A stretch of DNA of 17,337 nt from Anaerolineales bacterium UBA3940 (GTDB taxonomy: Bacteria > Chloroflexota > Anaerolineae > Aggregatilineales > UBA3940): the NCBI GenBank assembly GCA_002385675.1, contig DGDY01000199.1, forward strand, positions 1 through 17,337, in the 5' to 3' direction. A program made the translations under genes and the position numbers. Positions 1-7,426 of this stretch are shown here, piece after piece. Position 1 is the stretch's first letter. Each line of letters starts with the position of its first letter. Below the pieces are notes generated by a model. It saw nothing but the letters and a program-made list of their open reading frames with translations, had not been told where the DNA came from and made no database searches.

Positions 1-245
1 TATAAAACCATATATAACATTAACTTGCTTTGGCCCCCCTCATCCCGACCCGATGCGCGATGCTACGCATCGACCGCATCGGCCCACCCTTCTCCCACGC
101 AGGGGAGAAGGGACCACAGGCGTCTCAACCCCTCTCCCAGGCCACGACAGTGGCCGCCCGGGAGCGGGGGCAGGGGTGAGGGTTGCCGCAGGTCACGCCC
201 GGGATGAGGGCAGCGACCGCCGCGATATGGCCCGGCACAGGCCCC
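1..245. other. Intergenic region downstream of the LLM oxidoreductase
   Basis: No convincing gene lies here. The first 30 bases are AT-rich and the rest is GC-rich and dominated by the inverted repeats listed separately. ORFs that start here are antisense continuations over the minus-strand genes and have low-complexity, Arg/Pro-rich translations. The region follows the stop of the minus-strand oxidoreductase gene and may include its transcription end. Confidence 0.6.
87..182. repeat. Compound palindromic repeat (REP-like, GGGGTGAGGG type)
   Basis: Three nested or adjacent inverted repeats are visible. CCCTTCTCCC (87-96) pairs perfectly with GGGAGAAGGG (103-112). CCCCTCTCCC (129-138) pairs with GGGAGCGGGG (160-169) with one mismatch. 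Inside that loop GGCCAC (140-145) pairs with GTGGCC (150-155). The element ends in GGGGTGAGGG (173-182). From general knowledge, CCCTCTCCC/GGGGTGAGGG palindromes are a common dispersed intergenic repeat in GC-rich genomes. Multiplicity cannot be seen in one window. It could also help end transcription behind the oxidoreductase gene. Confidence 0.55.
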
Positions 246-1127
246 TTACATCCCTTCCACCGCCGGGATGATCTCCTCGCCGAAGACGTGCAGCGGCGTG
301 ATCTCGTGCACGGTCGGCATGTTGAAGATCGCGTGCTCGATGCCGAGGTCTGCCAGCTTCCGGCACAGCTCGATCACATCTGCCGCGCTCATCCGCCCCT
401 CGGAGAGATCGACCGTGCCCAGCGTCGTCTTCTCGATGCTGTCATACGAGCGCCCGATCTCTCGGCAGTGCTCGCGCAGCACGTCGAGCTTGCGGCGCAC
501 CACGTCCAGCCCGCTCCCGACGAACAAGTTGCAGGCGTCGGCGTACCGGGCGACGAGCCGCAGCGTCTTGCGCTCCCCGGAGCCGCCGATGAGGATTGGC
601 GGGTGCGGCTGGCTGATCGCCTGCGGCACGTTGAGCGTCCGCGTGAGGCGGTAGTGCCGCCCCTCGAAGCCGCTCTCATCGCCGGACCACATCTTCTGTG
701 CGATCTGGAGCGTCTCCTCCAGCCGCTCGAACCGCTCCGCGACCGGCGGGAAGGGCAGGCCGAGCGCCTCCGCCTCACCCTCGAACCACGCCGCGCCGAT
801 ACCGAAGTACGCGCGCCCGTTCGAGAGCACGTCCAGCGTCGTTACCTGCTTGATCAGCGCGCCGGGGTGCCGGTAGGCCACAGCGGTGACGAGCGCGCCC
901 AGCTTCATCCGCGTGGTCAGCGCGGCGAGGTAGCCCAGCGTCGTGTAGGCCTCCAGCATCGGCTCGTCAATCTGGCCTACGCCCCGGATCTGGAAGAAGT
1001 GATCCATCACCCACAGACTGTAAAAGCCCGCCTCGTCGGCGGTGCGGGCGATCTCGGCGAGCGTTCTGTGAATCGCTTCCTGACCGCCCGGCCAGGTAAA
1101 GCTCGGCACTTGCAGCCCGATTCGCAT
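246..1127 (-). CDS. LLM-class F420-dependent oxidoreductase (Rv1855c-like)
   Basis: This 293-residue protein belongs to the bacterial luciferase-like TIM-barrel superfamily and looks closest to the TIGR03560/Rv1855c group, whose members are predicted to use coenzyme F420; the substrate is unknown. Recognisable segments are the N-terminal strand MRIGLQVPSF, LWVMDHF (about 38-44), the YRHPGALIKQ/TLDVLSNGR block (85-105), GIGAAWFEGE (109-118) and the cofactor-phosphate segment PILIGGSGERKTL. The length is typical. The ATG at 1127 is preceded by AAAGG at about 8 nt. It starts 23 bp after the stop of the DUF389 gene, so the two are probably co-transcribed. Flavin versus F420 use cannot be decided from sequence alone. 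Confidence 0.85.
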   Translation of the reverse strand: MRIGLQVPSFTWPGGQEAIHRTLAEIARTADEAGFYSLWVMDHFFQIRGVGQIDEPMLEAYTTLGYLAALTTRMKLGALVTAVAYRHPGALIKQVTTLDVLSNGRAYFGIGAAWFEGEAEALGLPFPPVAERFERLEETLQIAQKMWSGDESGFEGRHYRLTRTLNVPQAISQPHPPILIGGSGERKTLRLVARYADACNLFVGSGLDVVRRKLDVLREHCREIGRSYDSIEKTTLGTVDLSEGRMSAADVIELCRKLADLGIEHAIFNMPTVHEITPLHVFGEEIIPAVEGM

Positions 1128-1150
1128 GGTGTCAGCCTTTCACTCGAAGT

Positions 1151-2167
1151 CTATGGCTGTGGCGGCTGCCCGCCCGCGGAGAGCACGAGCACGAGCAGGA
1201 CGCCGAACAGCGCCAGCCAGAGCATGATCGCCAGCGCAGTAGAGCGCCGCGCCCGGCCTGCTTTGTACAGGCGCGAGGGCCGGACGCCGAGCGCCACAAA
1301 GACCACGACACCGGCCAGGGTGATGCTGATCAGGTTGGCGACAAGCAGCAGCAGCGCGCGCAGGGCGATGGCCCATTCGCCTGAGCCTACCATCATGCCT
1401 GCCGTGATGACCGGAGGCAGCAGTGCAACAGCAACCGCCACCCCGACGAGCGCCTGCGGGATGCCCCTCGTGAAGGCCAGCGCGCCCGCAGCCCCCGCCG
1501 CCAGCGCCAGCGCGATACTGCCCAGGTCCACCCGCGAGTTCTGGAGAATCATGGTCAGGGTCGGCGGGATGTCGAAGAACTGGCCGATCAACGCCGCGGT
1601 GCAGAAGCCAACGAGCAGGCCCGCCCCGGTGCGCTGGATGGCGATCCGTCCCAGGTGTGTGTCAGCCAGGGCGTTCGACAGCGACAGCGCCACCAGCGAC
1701 CCGAGCAGCGGCGAAATCACCATCCCGCCGATGACCACCGTCACATCGTTCAGCGCCATGCCGATGGCGATCACGATGGCCGCCAGCGTCACAAGCAGAA
1801 TGAAGATCGGCCAGGCGTGGAAGGAGTCGATGACGTCGGTGTAAAGCTCCTCCCGGCTGACGTGCAGGTCCTGCCTGTTCTCCTCATCGTCGTCCGCTTC
1901 GGGGTCTGGCAGCAGGCGCGGACGGGGGAGGACGGCCTCCACGTTGACCACGTACAGGCAGAACCCCTCGTCGCTGCTGAACTGCTCTTCGACCGCGTCC
2001 ATCACATCCTCGGCATCCTCCGCGATGACGAGAATGGTATGGCGCGTCTTTCCGTCTGTCAGCGGCTCATGCCACAGCTTGAGATGTCGGAGCCCGGTTT
2101 CGGGCGCAAACAGAGCGCGCACCCGGTCGTCGTTCTCGCTCGATGTTACGACCTCGATGATGCGCAA
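1151..2167 (-). CDS. DUF389 / TIGR00341 family membrane protein
   Basis: This 338-residue membrane protein of unknown function has a soluble N-terminal part (about 1-85, ferredoxin-like/ACT-like by appearance), then an acidic linker (89-97, DPEADDDEE). The characteristic SREELYTDV segment (104-112) follows, then about six hydrophobic helices from 118 to 330. Family-typical sites include the MVISPLLG motif (149-156) and the ALLPP turn (248-252). The start is a TTG at 2167 (TTGCGCATC), which I accept because GGAG lies 7 nt upstream and no in-frame ATG fits the family N terminus. It is probably co-transcribed with the downstream oxidoreductase. No biochemical role is established for the family as far as I know. 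Confidence 0.88.
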   Translation of the reverse strand: MRIIEVVTSSENDDRVRALFAPETGLRHLKLWHEPLTDGKTRHTILVIAEDAEDVMDAVEEQFSSDEGFCLYVVNVEAVLPRPRLLPDPEADDDEENRQDLHVSREELYTDVIDSFHAWPIFILLVTLAAIVIAIGMALNDVTVVIGGMVISPLLGSLVALSLSNALADTHLGRIAIQRTGAGLLVGFCTAALIGQFFDIPPTLTMILQNSRVDLGSIALALAAGAAGALAFTRGIPQALVGVAVAVALLPPVITAGMMVGSGEWAIALRALLLLVANLISITLAGVVVFVALGVRPSRLYKAGRARRSTALAIMLWLALFGVLLVLVLSAGGQPPQP

Positions 2168-2274
2168 CGCTTGTCTCCTGCCGGGATCTGCTCACCCGGA
2201 CAGCGCTGGTACACAGGGAAGCATAGCCTACGATGGAACTGCGGGCAGCGTGGCGACAGCCGCCCGCAGCACCA

Positions 2275-2565
2275 CTAAGCTCGGTTCCGCCCTATCAGTT
2301 CTTCCACGCGGCGGCGCACGCCGGGGAACTCCGCTTCGAGCCGGTCGATCAGGTCGCCGGTTTCCTCACGCCCGCGCTGGTAGCCCTCGTCGATGGCCTG
2401 GGCGATCTGCCGGCGGAGCTTCTTGCCGGACTGCGGCGCAAACAACAGCGCGATCGTCGCGCCGACCATCAGCGCGATCAGCACGGCGACGGTGAGCTGG
2501 ACCATCTGGCGCTGCTGTGCGATCTGTCTGGCTTCCTCACTGTAGTAGATACGGCGCTCAGGCAT
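2275..2565 (-). CDS. YtxH-like small membrane protein
   Basis: This is a 96-residue protein with a short polar N terminus, one hydrophobic helix (about 22-42) and the hallmark LFAPQSGKKLR immediately after it (41-51). A charged amphipathic helix fills the rest. This layout is typical of YtxH-domain proteins, often linked to envelope or general stress, although their molecular role is unclear. The start ATG at 2565 has a strong AGGAGAGG-type ribosome site. It sits 50 bp downstream of the Rieske-protein gene on the same strand and may be co-transcribed with it. Confidence 0.75.
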   Translation of the reverse strand: MPERRIYYSEEARQIAQQRQMVQLTVAVLIALMVGATIALLFAPQSGKKLRRQIAQAIDEGYQRGREETGDLIDRLEAEFPGVRRRVEELIGRNRA

Positions 2566-2615
2566 TGGTTTTTTCCTCTCCTAAGGTAGATGCGAGGCAT
2601 GTTACAGAATAAGCC

Positions 2616-3518
2616 TTAGTGATTGTCATGCACCAGGCGCACCTGGATATCCCCATTATAGACGCGCGCCTCGTACAGCGGCTGGCTGAACGTCGAAGGG
2701 CCGTGGACGACGCTCCCATCCCGCAGGTCGAAGACGGAGTCATGCCACGGGCACTGGACGCAGTTGTCGTAGAAGTGGCCCTCGTCGAGCGGGCCGCCTG
2801 CGTGGCTGCACACCGCACCGATTGCGAAGATGTCGTTCCCCTTGCGGTACAGCAGCACCGGCTCGCCCGCCACCTCGACACGCCGCGGCTGTAGCGGCTG
2901 GAGGTCGGCGTCGGCTATCACGGTCGTCCAGTTTTCCGGCTGGCGGATGCGGCTGTTGTGGTTGATGCCGACCCGCTTGCGGTACACAAGCTCGCCGCCC
3001 AGCCACGCCGAAATCATCAGGATGCCGAATGAGATCGATGAGAGTAATACGCCCAGGCCGCGCATACCGCTCTTGCGCGCGCCCGAGGAGATGAGGTTCA
3101 GAATGAACCCCGTGATGTTCAGCAGACCGTGCGCGGCGCCCTCGCGGATGGCGTTGTTGGGGATCGTGGAGTAGTCCGCCAGCCCGGTGATGGCAGTCGC
3201 CGCCGCCGAAGCGGTGCCGATGTCAAGCATTGTGTCTGCGGCGCGCTCGCTGGCCCGCCCACCGCCCAGCATTGACAGCACGTCGAACAGCGCCGCCATC
3301 CCCCACGCGCCGATCGTCACGTCGGTCAGTACGGGGTGCAGCGGGTGTCCCAGCCACGTGCCGTGCAGCATGTCCACCGCATTGCGAACCTCCGGCCCGC
3401 CGTCGAGTACGGCCTGGTGCAGCGTCTGCTTCACCTGCCTGCCGAGGTCCTCCAGTTCGGGCACGCTCTCCAGCGCATCGTGAATCTGCTTGCCGAGGAT
3501 GCTGTCCCTCTGTGCCAT
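2616..3518 (-). CDS. DUF2231 membrane domain fused to a Rieske [2Fe-2S] domain
   Basis: The 300-residue protein has two parts. Residues about 50-180 form a DUF2231-type membrane domain that begins with HGTWLGHPLHPVLTD (52-66) and contains several hydrophobic helices. Residues about 197-298 are a Rieske ferredoxin domain with CSH (C237, H239) and CPWH (C256, H259), the four [2Fe-2S] ligands; the wider box runs to GSVVHGP. The DUF2231 histidines (52, 58, 61) could bind heme or metal, but that is inference. The ATG at 3518 follows GAGGAG by 6 nt. The likely job is membrane-linked electron transfer. It is an isolated gene downstream of the terminator that closes the glycerol cluster, so it is probably a separate unit. 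Confidence 0.88.
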   Translation of the reverse strand: MAQRDSILGKQIHDALESVPELEDLGRQVKQTLHQAVLDGGPEVRNAVDMLHGTWLGHPLHPVLTDVTIGAWGMAALFDVLSMLGGGRASERAADTMLDIGTASAAATAITGLADYSTIPNNAIREGAAHGLLNITGFILNLISSGARKSGMRGLGVLLSSISFGILMISAWLGGELVYRKRVGINHNSRIRQPENWTTVIADADLQPLQPRRVEVAGEPVLLYRKGNDIFAIGAVCSHAGGPLDEGHFYDNCVQCPWHDSVFDLRDGSVVHGPSTFSQPLYEARVYNGDIQVRLVHDNH

Positions 3519-3789
3519 AATCCACTCCTCATCGAACTCGTCCTGCCCTTACGAGAATTCGCTTACGAGCGGTTGTGTCCGGTTCGGGTGAGCGCATGCC
3601 CGCACGATGTGGCCCGCATGGCTGTCGCTTGTAGCGTACCATAGCCGGGGCCACAAATTCCAAGTCCCGGCTAAAAAAGATCTAAATAAGCAGGTGCGTG
3701 AGGGAGAAGGGCGAAATAAAAGAGCCATGCCCGCCCGTACTGTACCACAGGCGGGCATGACACAGCGCGGCGACAGGCCACGCCTGCCA
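3519..3789. other. Intergenic gap between ptsI and the Rieske gene
   Basis: These 271 bp contain the ptsI terminator (3714-3759), an 8-bp inverted repeat (3642-3649 with 3666-3673), and the untranslated leader of the Rieske gene. I see no convincing promoter hexamers for the Rieske gene; TTGTGG-17-TACAAG on the minus strand is the best but poor match. No coding potential was seen. Confidence 0.5.
3714..3759 (-). terminator. Intrinsic terminator after ptsI (end of glycerol/DHA cluster)
   Basis: CATGCCCGCC (3726-3735) and GGCGGGCATG (3750-3759) form a perfect 10-bp stem. Read on the minus strand, the stem is followed by a U-rich run, CTCTTTTATTT (3724-3714). It begins about 30 bp after the ptsI stop codon and has the right polarity for rho-independent termination of minus-strand transcripts. 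Confidence 0.85.
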
Positions 3790-5520
3790 TCAGGCGCCGA
3801 TATCCTCCAGAACGTGGTCCATGTAGCGGACGACCTCGTCCGCGGTGGGCAGCGAGAGGGCGTTGCGGGCGACCGCCCCGGCCTCCTCGACGGTGAACTG
3901 GCTGATCAGCCATTTGGCCTCGGGGATGGCGCGCGGCGTCATGCTGAATTCGTCCAGCCCCAGCCCGAGCAGGATGGGGATCGCCCGGCGCATCCCGGCC
4001 AGCTCGCCGCACATGCCGACCCACTTGCCGAGCGCGTGCGCCGCGTCGATGGTCTGTTTGATCAGGCGCAGGGCGGCGGGGTGTAGCGGCTGGTACAGGT
4101 ACGCGACCCGCTCGTTCGTGCGGTCCACGGCGAGGGCGTACTGTGTCAGGTCGTTCGTGCCGATGCTGAAGAAGTCGGCTTCTGTCGCCAGCAGATCGGC
4201 GAGCACGGCGGCGGCAGGCGTCTCGACCATGATGCCAACCGGCACATCCCGCGCGTACTCGCGCCCTTCGGCCTCAAGCTCCCTGCGCGCCTCGTCAAGT
4301 ATCTCGTTGGCGCGGCGCAGGTCCTCCAGCCCGGCGATCATCGGGTACATGATGCGCGCATTATAGCCGCTCGCTGCGCGCAGGATGGCCCGAAGCTGGG
4401 TCTTGAGCAGTTCCGGGCGATCGAAGCCGATGCGGATGGCACGCCAGCCGAGGAACGGGTTCAACTCGTCCTCAAAGTCGATGTAGGACGGCGGCTTGTC
4501 GCCGCCGATGTCGAGCGTGCGCACAATAACCGGGCGCTCTCCGAATACCTCGAAGATCTCGCGGTAGACGCGAACCTGCTCGTCCTCCGTCGGGGGGCGG
4601 GTGTGCTGGAGGTACAGGAACTCGGTGCGCAGCAGGCCGACGCCCTCCGCACCGAAGTTCAGCGCATCGCGAGCCGACTCGACATCGCCGATGTTCGCGC
4701 CGACTTCCACGCGACGGCCATCCTGCGTGTGCGCCTGCTCCTGCGCGGCAGCCTTTATTTTTGCCATCCGTGCCTGCTGCTCGGCCTGCGCCGCCTGGTA
4801 GCGGGCAAGCGTCTCCGGGGTCGGGTTGAGCACGACCTCGCCGGCGCTGCCGTCCACCACGAGCAGGGCGTTGTCGGTGACCTGGGCGAGCACGTCCGAG
4901 CCAAGCCCGACGACCGCCGGAATGCCGAGCGTGCGCGCCAGGATTGCCGTGTGCGAGGTCAGCCCGCCGGCGGCGGTGCAGATGCCGAGCGCCACTGCCG
5001 GGTCGAGGCCCGCCGTGTCCGACGGCGCGAGGTCGTGAGCGACGATGATCGACGGTGTGGTCAGCGCCTCCAGTGATGTATCCGGCACGCCCAGCAGGAT
5101 GCGCAGCATCCGCCGCCCGAGGTCCATCACGTCGGCGGCGCGGGCGGCGAACATCTCGTCCTCCATCGCAGCGAACACGCTGGCGATTTCCTCTGTCGCC
5201 TCCTGCACGGCAAGCTCGGCGCTGGCCCCGCCCTCGATGCGGCTGCGGACGTTCTGCTCAAGCGTGGGGTCGTTCAACAGCATAATGTGCGCGTCGAAGA
5301 TCGCGGCGTGCTCGGCGTCGATCTGCGCCTCGACCTGCTCGCGCAGCGCCTGGACTTCCGCCTGCGCGGTTTCGCGCGCCGCCGTGAAGCGCTCCATCTC
5401 GGCGGCAGGGTCGGACGCGGTGCGCCGGGTGATGGTCAACTGCGGGGGCTCAAACCGAAACGCCGGGCCGCTGGCAATGCCCTCAGCCGCGGCGATGCCC
5501 CGGTAGGTTATTTCGTTCAT
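3790..5520 (-). CDS. ptsI: PTS Enzyme I (phosphoenolpyruvate-protein phosphotransferase)
   Basis: This 576-residue cytoplasmic enzyme takes phosphate from PEP and passes it to HPr, the first step of the relay ending here in DhaM. Numbering from the chosen ATG, the phosphorylated histidine is H190 in GGLTSHTAI. The PEP-binding C-terminal barrel shows GLLRTEFLY, RTLDIGGDK, SIGTNDLTQY and the acid/base cysteine C504 in VGMCGE. Length matches the usual about 570-580. A TTG one codon earlier is possible, but GAGG is best spaced (5 nt) from the ATG at 5520. It lies last in the cluster, after the SorC-type regulator, and ends at a strong terminator. No EIIB/EIIC sugar permease is present, so its local client is the dihydroxyacetone kinase. 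Confidence 0.96.
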   Translation of the reverse strand: MNEITYRGIAAAEGIASGPAFRFEPPQLTITRRTASDPAAEMERFTAARETAQAEVQALREQVEAQIDAEHAAIFDAHIMLLNDPTLEQNVRSRIEGGASAELAVQEATEEIASVFAAMEDEMFAARAADVMDLGRRMLRILLGVPDTSLEALTTPSIIVAHDLAPSDTAGLDPAVALGICTAAGGLTSHTAILARTLGIPAVVGLGSDVLAQVTDNALLVVDGSAGEVVLNPTPETLARYQAAQAEQQARMAKIKAAAQEQAHTQDGRRVEVGANIGDVESARDALNFGAEGVGLLRTEFLYLQHTRPPTEDEQVRVYREIFEVFGERPVIVRTLDIGGDKPPSYIDFEDELNPFLGWRAIRIGFDRPELLKTQLRAILRAASGYNARIMYPMIAGLEDLRRANEILDEARRELEAEGREYARDVPVGIMVETPAAAVLADLLATEADFFSIGTNDLTQYALAVDRTNERVAYLYQPLHPAALRLIKQTIDAAHALGKWVGMCGELAGMRRAIPILLGLGLDEFSMTPRAIPEAKWLISQFTVEEAGAVARNALSLPTADEVVRYMDHVLEDIGA

Positions 5521-5534
5521 CAAGACCTCGTTCC

Positions 5535-5563
5535 ATTATCAGGTTGTGAGTCGTCGGTTTCCA
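5535..5563 (-). promoter_or_regulatory. Possible internal promoter for ptsI
   Basis: On the minus strand TGGAAA (5563-5558) and GATAAT (5540-5535) are separated by exactly 17 bp, matching the sigma-70 consensus at 4/6 and 5/6 positions. It lies just after a possible attenuator and would give a very short leader before the ptsI ATG. It could uncouple Enzyme I expression from the rest of the cluster. Confidence 0.35.
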
Positions 5564-5564
5564 C

Positions 5565-5585
5565 AAAAAAACGCCGGGGTGGGCG
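5565..5585 (-). terminator. Weak intrinsic terminator/attenuator between the regulator gene and ptsI
   Basis: On the minus strand CGCC-CACCCC-GGCG is followed directly by seven T residues (5571-5565). The four-pair all-GC stem is short, so partial termination is more likely than a full stop. It lies 9 bp after the regulator's stop codon. Confidence 0.4.
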
Positions 5586-5593
5586 GGCAAGGC

Positions 5594-6607
5594 TCAGCCC
5601 TCGTCGCGCCCTCCGGCCATCTGCTCGGTGATGGCGAGCACCTTGTTAGCAGCCTCGTCGTCGATCACCAGACAGGTGATGTAGCCGCCCCGCAGCGCGC
5701 CCACGATGGCCTGAGCCTGCTCTTTGCCTGCCGCCACGCCGATCACCGTTGGTACGTCGCGCAGGCGCTCAAGCGGCAGGCCGATGGTGCGCTCGTGGAT
5801 GGGGAGCGGCAGAACCTTCCCTTCGATGTCGTAGAAGTAGGTGAGGATTTCGCCGACGCCGCCTTGCTCGACGATGTCATCAAGCTGGGACTCGGTCAGG
5901 TAGCCGAGCTGGTACAGGTTGCACAGAGGCGGGAACACCGTGCCGATGCCGACGAGCGCCATGTTGCACTGATAGGCCATCTCCAGCCGCTCGCTGATCG
6001 TCCGGTCTTTGAGGAGCGCGTTGCGCGTGCTCGGGCTGTCCACGATGAGGGGGGCAGGGATGTAGTGGTACTGTCCGCCGAGGATCTGTGCCAGCCACCG
6101 CGCAAGGTCCGGCCCGTCGATCACGGGGTTGATCACGCCCGTGCTGCCGGTTAGCTGCACGACCTTTACGCCGAGCTTGCGCGCAGCGCGGAACGCCTCC
6201 GCTACCTGGTAGACGCCGGTATGCCACGAGATGCCGAGCACGTCACCGTCCTTGAGCTTGTCCTCCAGCAGGCTCGCGGCGACCCCACCCAGCACCTCGA
6301 CCGTCTGCGTGTAGCCCCTGCCGCCCGCCCGCACGACATGGACCTCGACGCCGGGGTAGTGCTGGGCAAGCTGCGTGCTCAGATCGCCGGTCGTGTCCGC
6401 CGGCCAGCGAATACTGATATGCACCACGCCCATATCACGCGCCTCACTCAGCAGGCGCGATACGCTGGAGCGAGACACTCCCACGCGAGCAGCGATCTCA
6501 GCCTGCGTCAGGTTGTCCTCATAGTACAGGGAGGCAACCTTAGCCAGGAGCTCGTGTCGCTCTGGTGGGAGTTCCGCCGGGTCGGTCTGCTCGGGTGCGG
6601 CGGCCAC
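5594..6607 (-). CDS. SorC/DeoR-type sugar-binding transcriptional regulator
   Basis: The 337-residue protein carries an N-terminal helix-turn-helix (about 33-54; LTQAEIAARVGVSRSSVSRL is the recognisable core), followed by the SorC-type sugar-phosphate-binding domain from about 70 to the end. That domain shows GISWHTGVYQVAEAF, VVQLTGSTG, NALVGIG-like NMALVGIGTV and a C-terminal VIGVAAGKEQ segment. Family members bind phosphorylated sugars and act as repressors or activators. Located between ptsH and ptsI, it is the likely local regulator of this cluster, with DHAP, G3P or a related ester as a candidate effector (inference). The start is GTG at 6607, with AGAGGTGAG about 8 nt upstream. Confidence 0.88.
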   Translation of the reverse strand: MAAAPEQTDPAELPPERHELLAKVASLYYEDNLTQAEIAARVGVSRSSVSRLLSEARDMGVVHISIRWPADTTGDLSTQLAQHYPGVEVHVVRAGGRGYTQTVEVLGGVAASLLEDKLKDGDVLGISWHTGVYQVAEAFRAARKLGVKVVQLTGSTGVINPVIDGPDLARWLAQILGGQYHYIPAPLIVDSPSTRNALLKDRTISERLEMAYQCNMALVGIGTVFPPLCNLYQLGYLTESQLDDIVEQGGVGEILTYFYDIEGKVLPLPIHERTIGLPLERLRDVPTVIGVAAGKEQAQAIVGALRGGYITCLVIDDEAANKVLAITEQMAGGRDEG

Positions 6608-6633
6608 GGCAGTAACTCACCTCTGTTTTCATC

Positions 6634-6918
6634 TCAGCTAGTCGGTGTCTTTGTAAAGTTACTCTCTATCAGCGTCTGGAGGGCTTGGATCGCGTCGTCT
6701 TCGTCCTCACCTTCGGCGCGGAGTGTAATGGTATGGCCCTGGTTGACCCCCAGCGTCAGCACCTCGATGATGCTCTTAGCGTTCTTGAAGCCGGGTTTGC
6801 CGTCGTTGTTCTGTACCTGAACGTTGGCCTTGAAGGCCGCTGCAGTCTGGACAAACAGAGCAGCCGGGCGTGCGTGCAGCCCTGCCTCATGCGTAACGGT
6901 AATCTGGAGTTCTTTCAC
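6634..6918 (-). CDS. ptsH: HPr phosphocarrier protein
   Basis: This small PTS carrier transfers phosphate from Enzyme I to the EIIA-type protein DhaM. The active-site box is GLHARPAALFV. I choose the GTG at 6918 because GAGGA lies about 5 nt upstream and this start puts the catalytic histidine at H15, the canonical HPr number. An upstream in-frame GTG at 6930 would add four residues and lacks this spacing. The protein is 94 residues long. The NAKSIIEVLTLGV segment carries S49 where Gram-positive HPr has regulatory Ser-46, shifted by a small insertion near NNDGKPG. HPr is separate here, not fused to DhaM as in E. coli. Its neighbours are dhaM upstream and the regulator gene downstream. Confidence 0.95.
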   Translation of the reverse strand: MKELQITVTHEAGLHARPAALFVQTAAAFKANVQVQNNDGKPGFKNAKSIIEVLTLGVNQGHTITLRAEGEDEDDAIQALQTLIESNFTKTPTS

Positions 6919-6972
6919 GCGTTTCCTCACACTTGTGTCAGAAGTTGCTGGTTATGGTGGTTTGTTATGTGT

Positions 6973-7368
6973 CTAGCGCAGTTTTTGCATCGAGCACGCT
7001 GCGTCGGCGGCTGCACGGACCTTGTCCAGGTCGTGCCCGAGGGAGGCCTCGACGGCGGCGATGATCGCCCCCTCGACGAGTGGGGCCTCGCTGAGCTGGA
7101 CCCTCGACTGGACGTCCGCTGGCAGCATCTCGACGGCGATCTGGGCGCTCATCACCGCGCTGCCGAGGTCCAGCAGCACCAGCACCCCATCGCCGGTGTC
7201 CGCCCGGAGGATGGCGTCGTGGATGCGATCGGCGTTGGTGCCGATTGTCTCGTCGTCCACGCCGCCTGCCGGGATAACCCGCACGCGCTGCTGAGTCATC
7301 TGGTCAGCCAGTTCGCTGACCCCCTCGGCAATCTTGTGACTGTGCGAAACGATGACAATCCCGATCAT
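6973..7368 (-). CDS. dhaM: DhaM, PTS EIIA-type subunit of dihydroxyacetone kinase
   Basis: The 131-residue protein matches the N-terminal EIIA(Man)-like domain of DhaM. It starts MIGIVIVSHS, with the phosphorylated histidine at H9, followed by GVLVLLDLGSAVMSAQ and LSEAPLVEGAIIA. E. coli DhaM continues into HPr and truncated Enzyme I domains; here it ends after the EIIA domain, and HPr and Enzyme I are separate neighbouring genes. DhaM receives phosphate from HPr and rephosphorylates the ADP bound to DhaL. GAGAGGGA lies just before the ATG at 7368. It is separated from dhaK/dhaL by the glpK-glpA-sdh block, which suggests the whole stretch is one functional unit. Confidence 0.93.
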   Translation of the reverse strand: MIGIVIVSHSHKIAEGVSELADQMTQQRVRVIPAGGVDDETIGTNADRIHDAILRADTGDGVLVLLDLGSAVMSAQIAVEMLPADVQSRVQLSEAPLVEGAIIAAVEASLGHDLDKVRAAADAACSMQKLR

Positions 7369-7426
7369 TCCCTCTCTCTTCCCCTGTTGGCGGCTGATTC
7401 AGACAGACGAGCCCGAGGGCCATCTG

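Noticed and set aside
183..1844. A 553-codon plus-strand ORF
   Set aside because: It lies antisense to the oxidoreductase and DUF389 genes and its translation is Arg/Ala/Pro-rich without any family motif. Long antisense frames are common in GC-rich genes.
3642..3673. 8-bp stem TAGCCGGG/CCCGGCTA next to an A-tract, as a terminator
   Set aside because: The A-tract follows on the plus strand, so the U-tract would come before the stem on the minus strand. The polarity is wrong for either direction.
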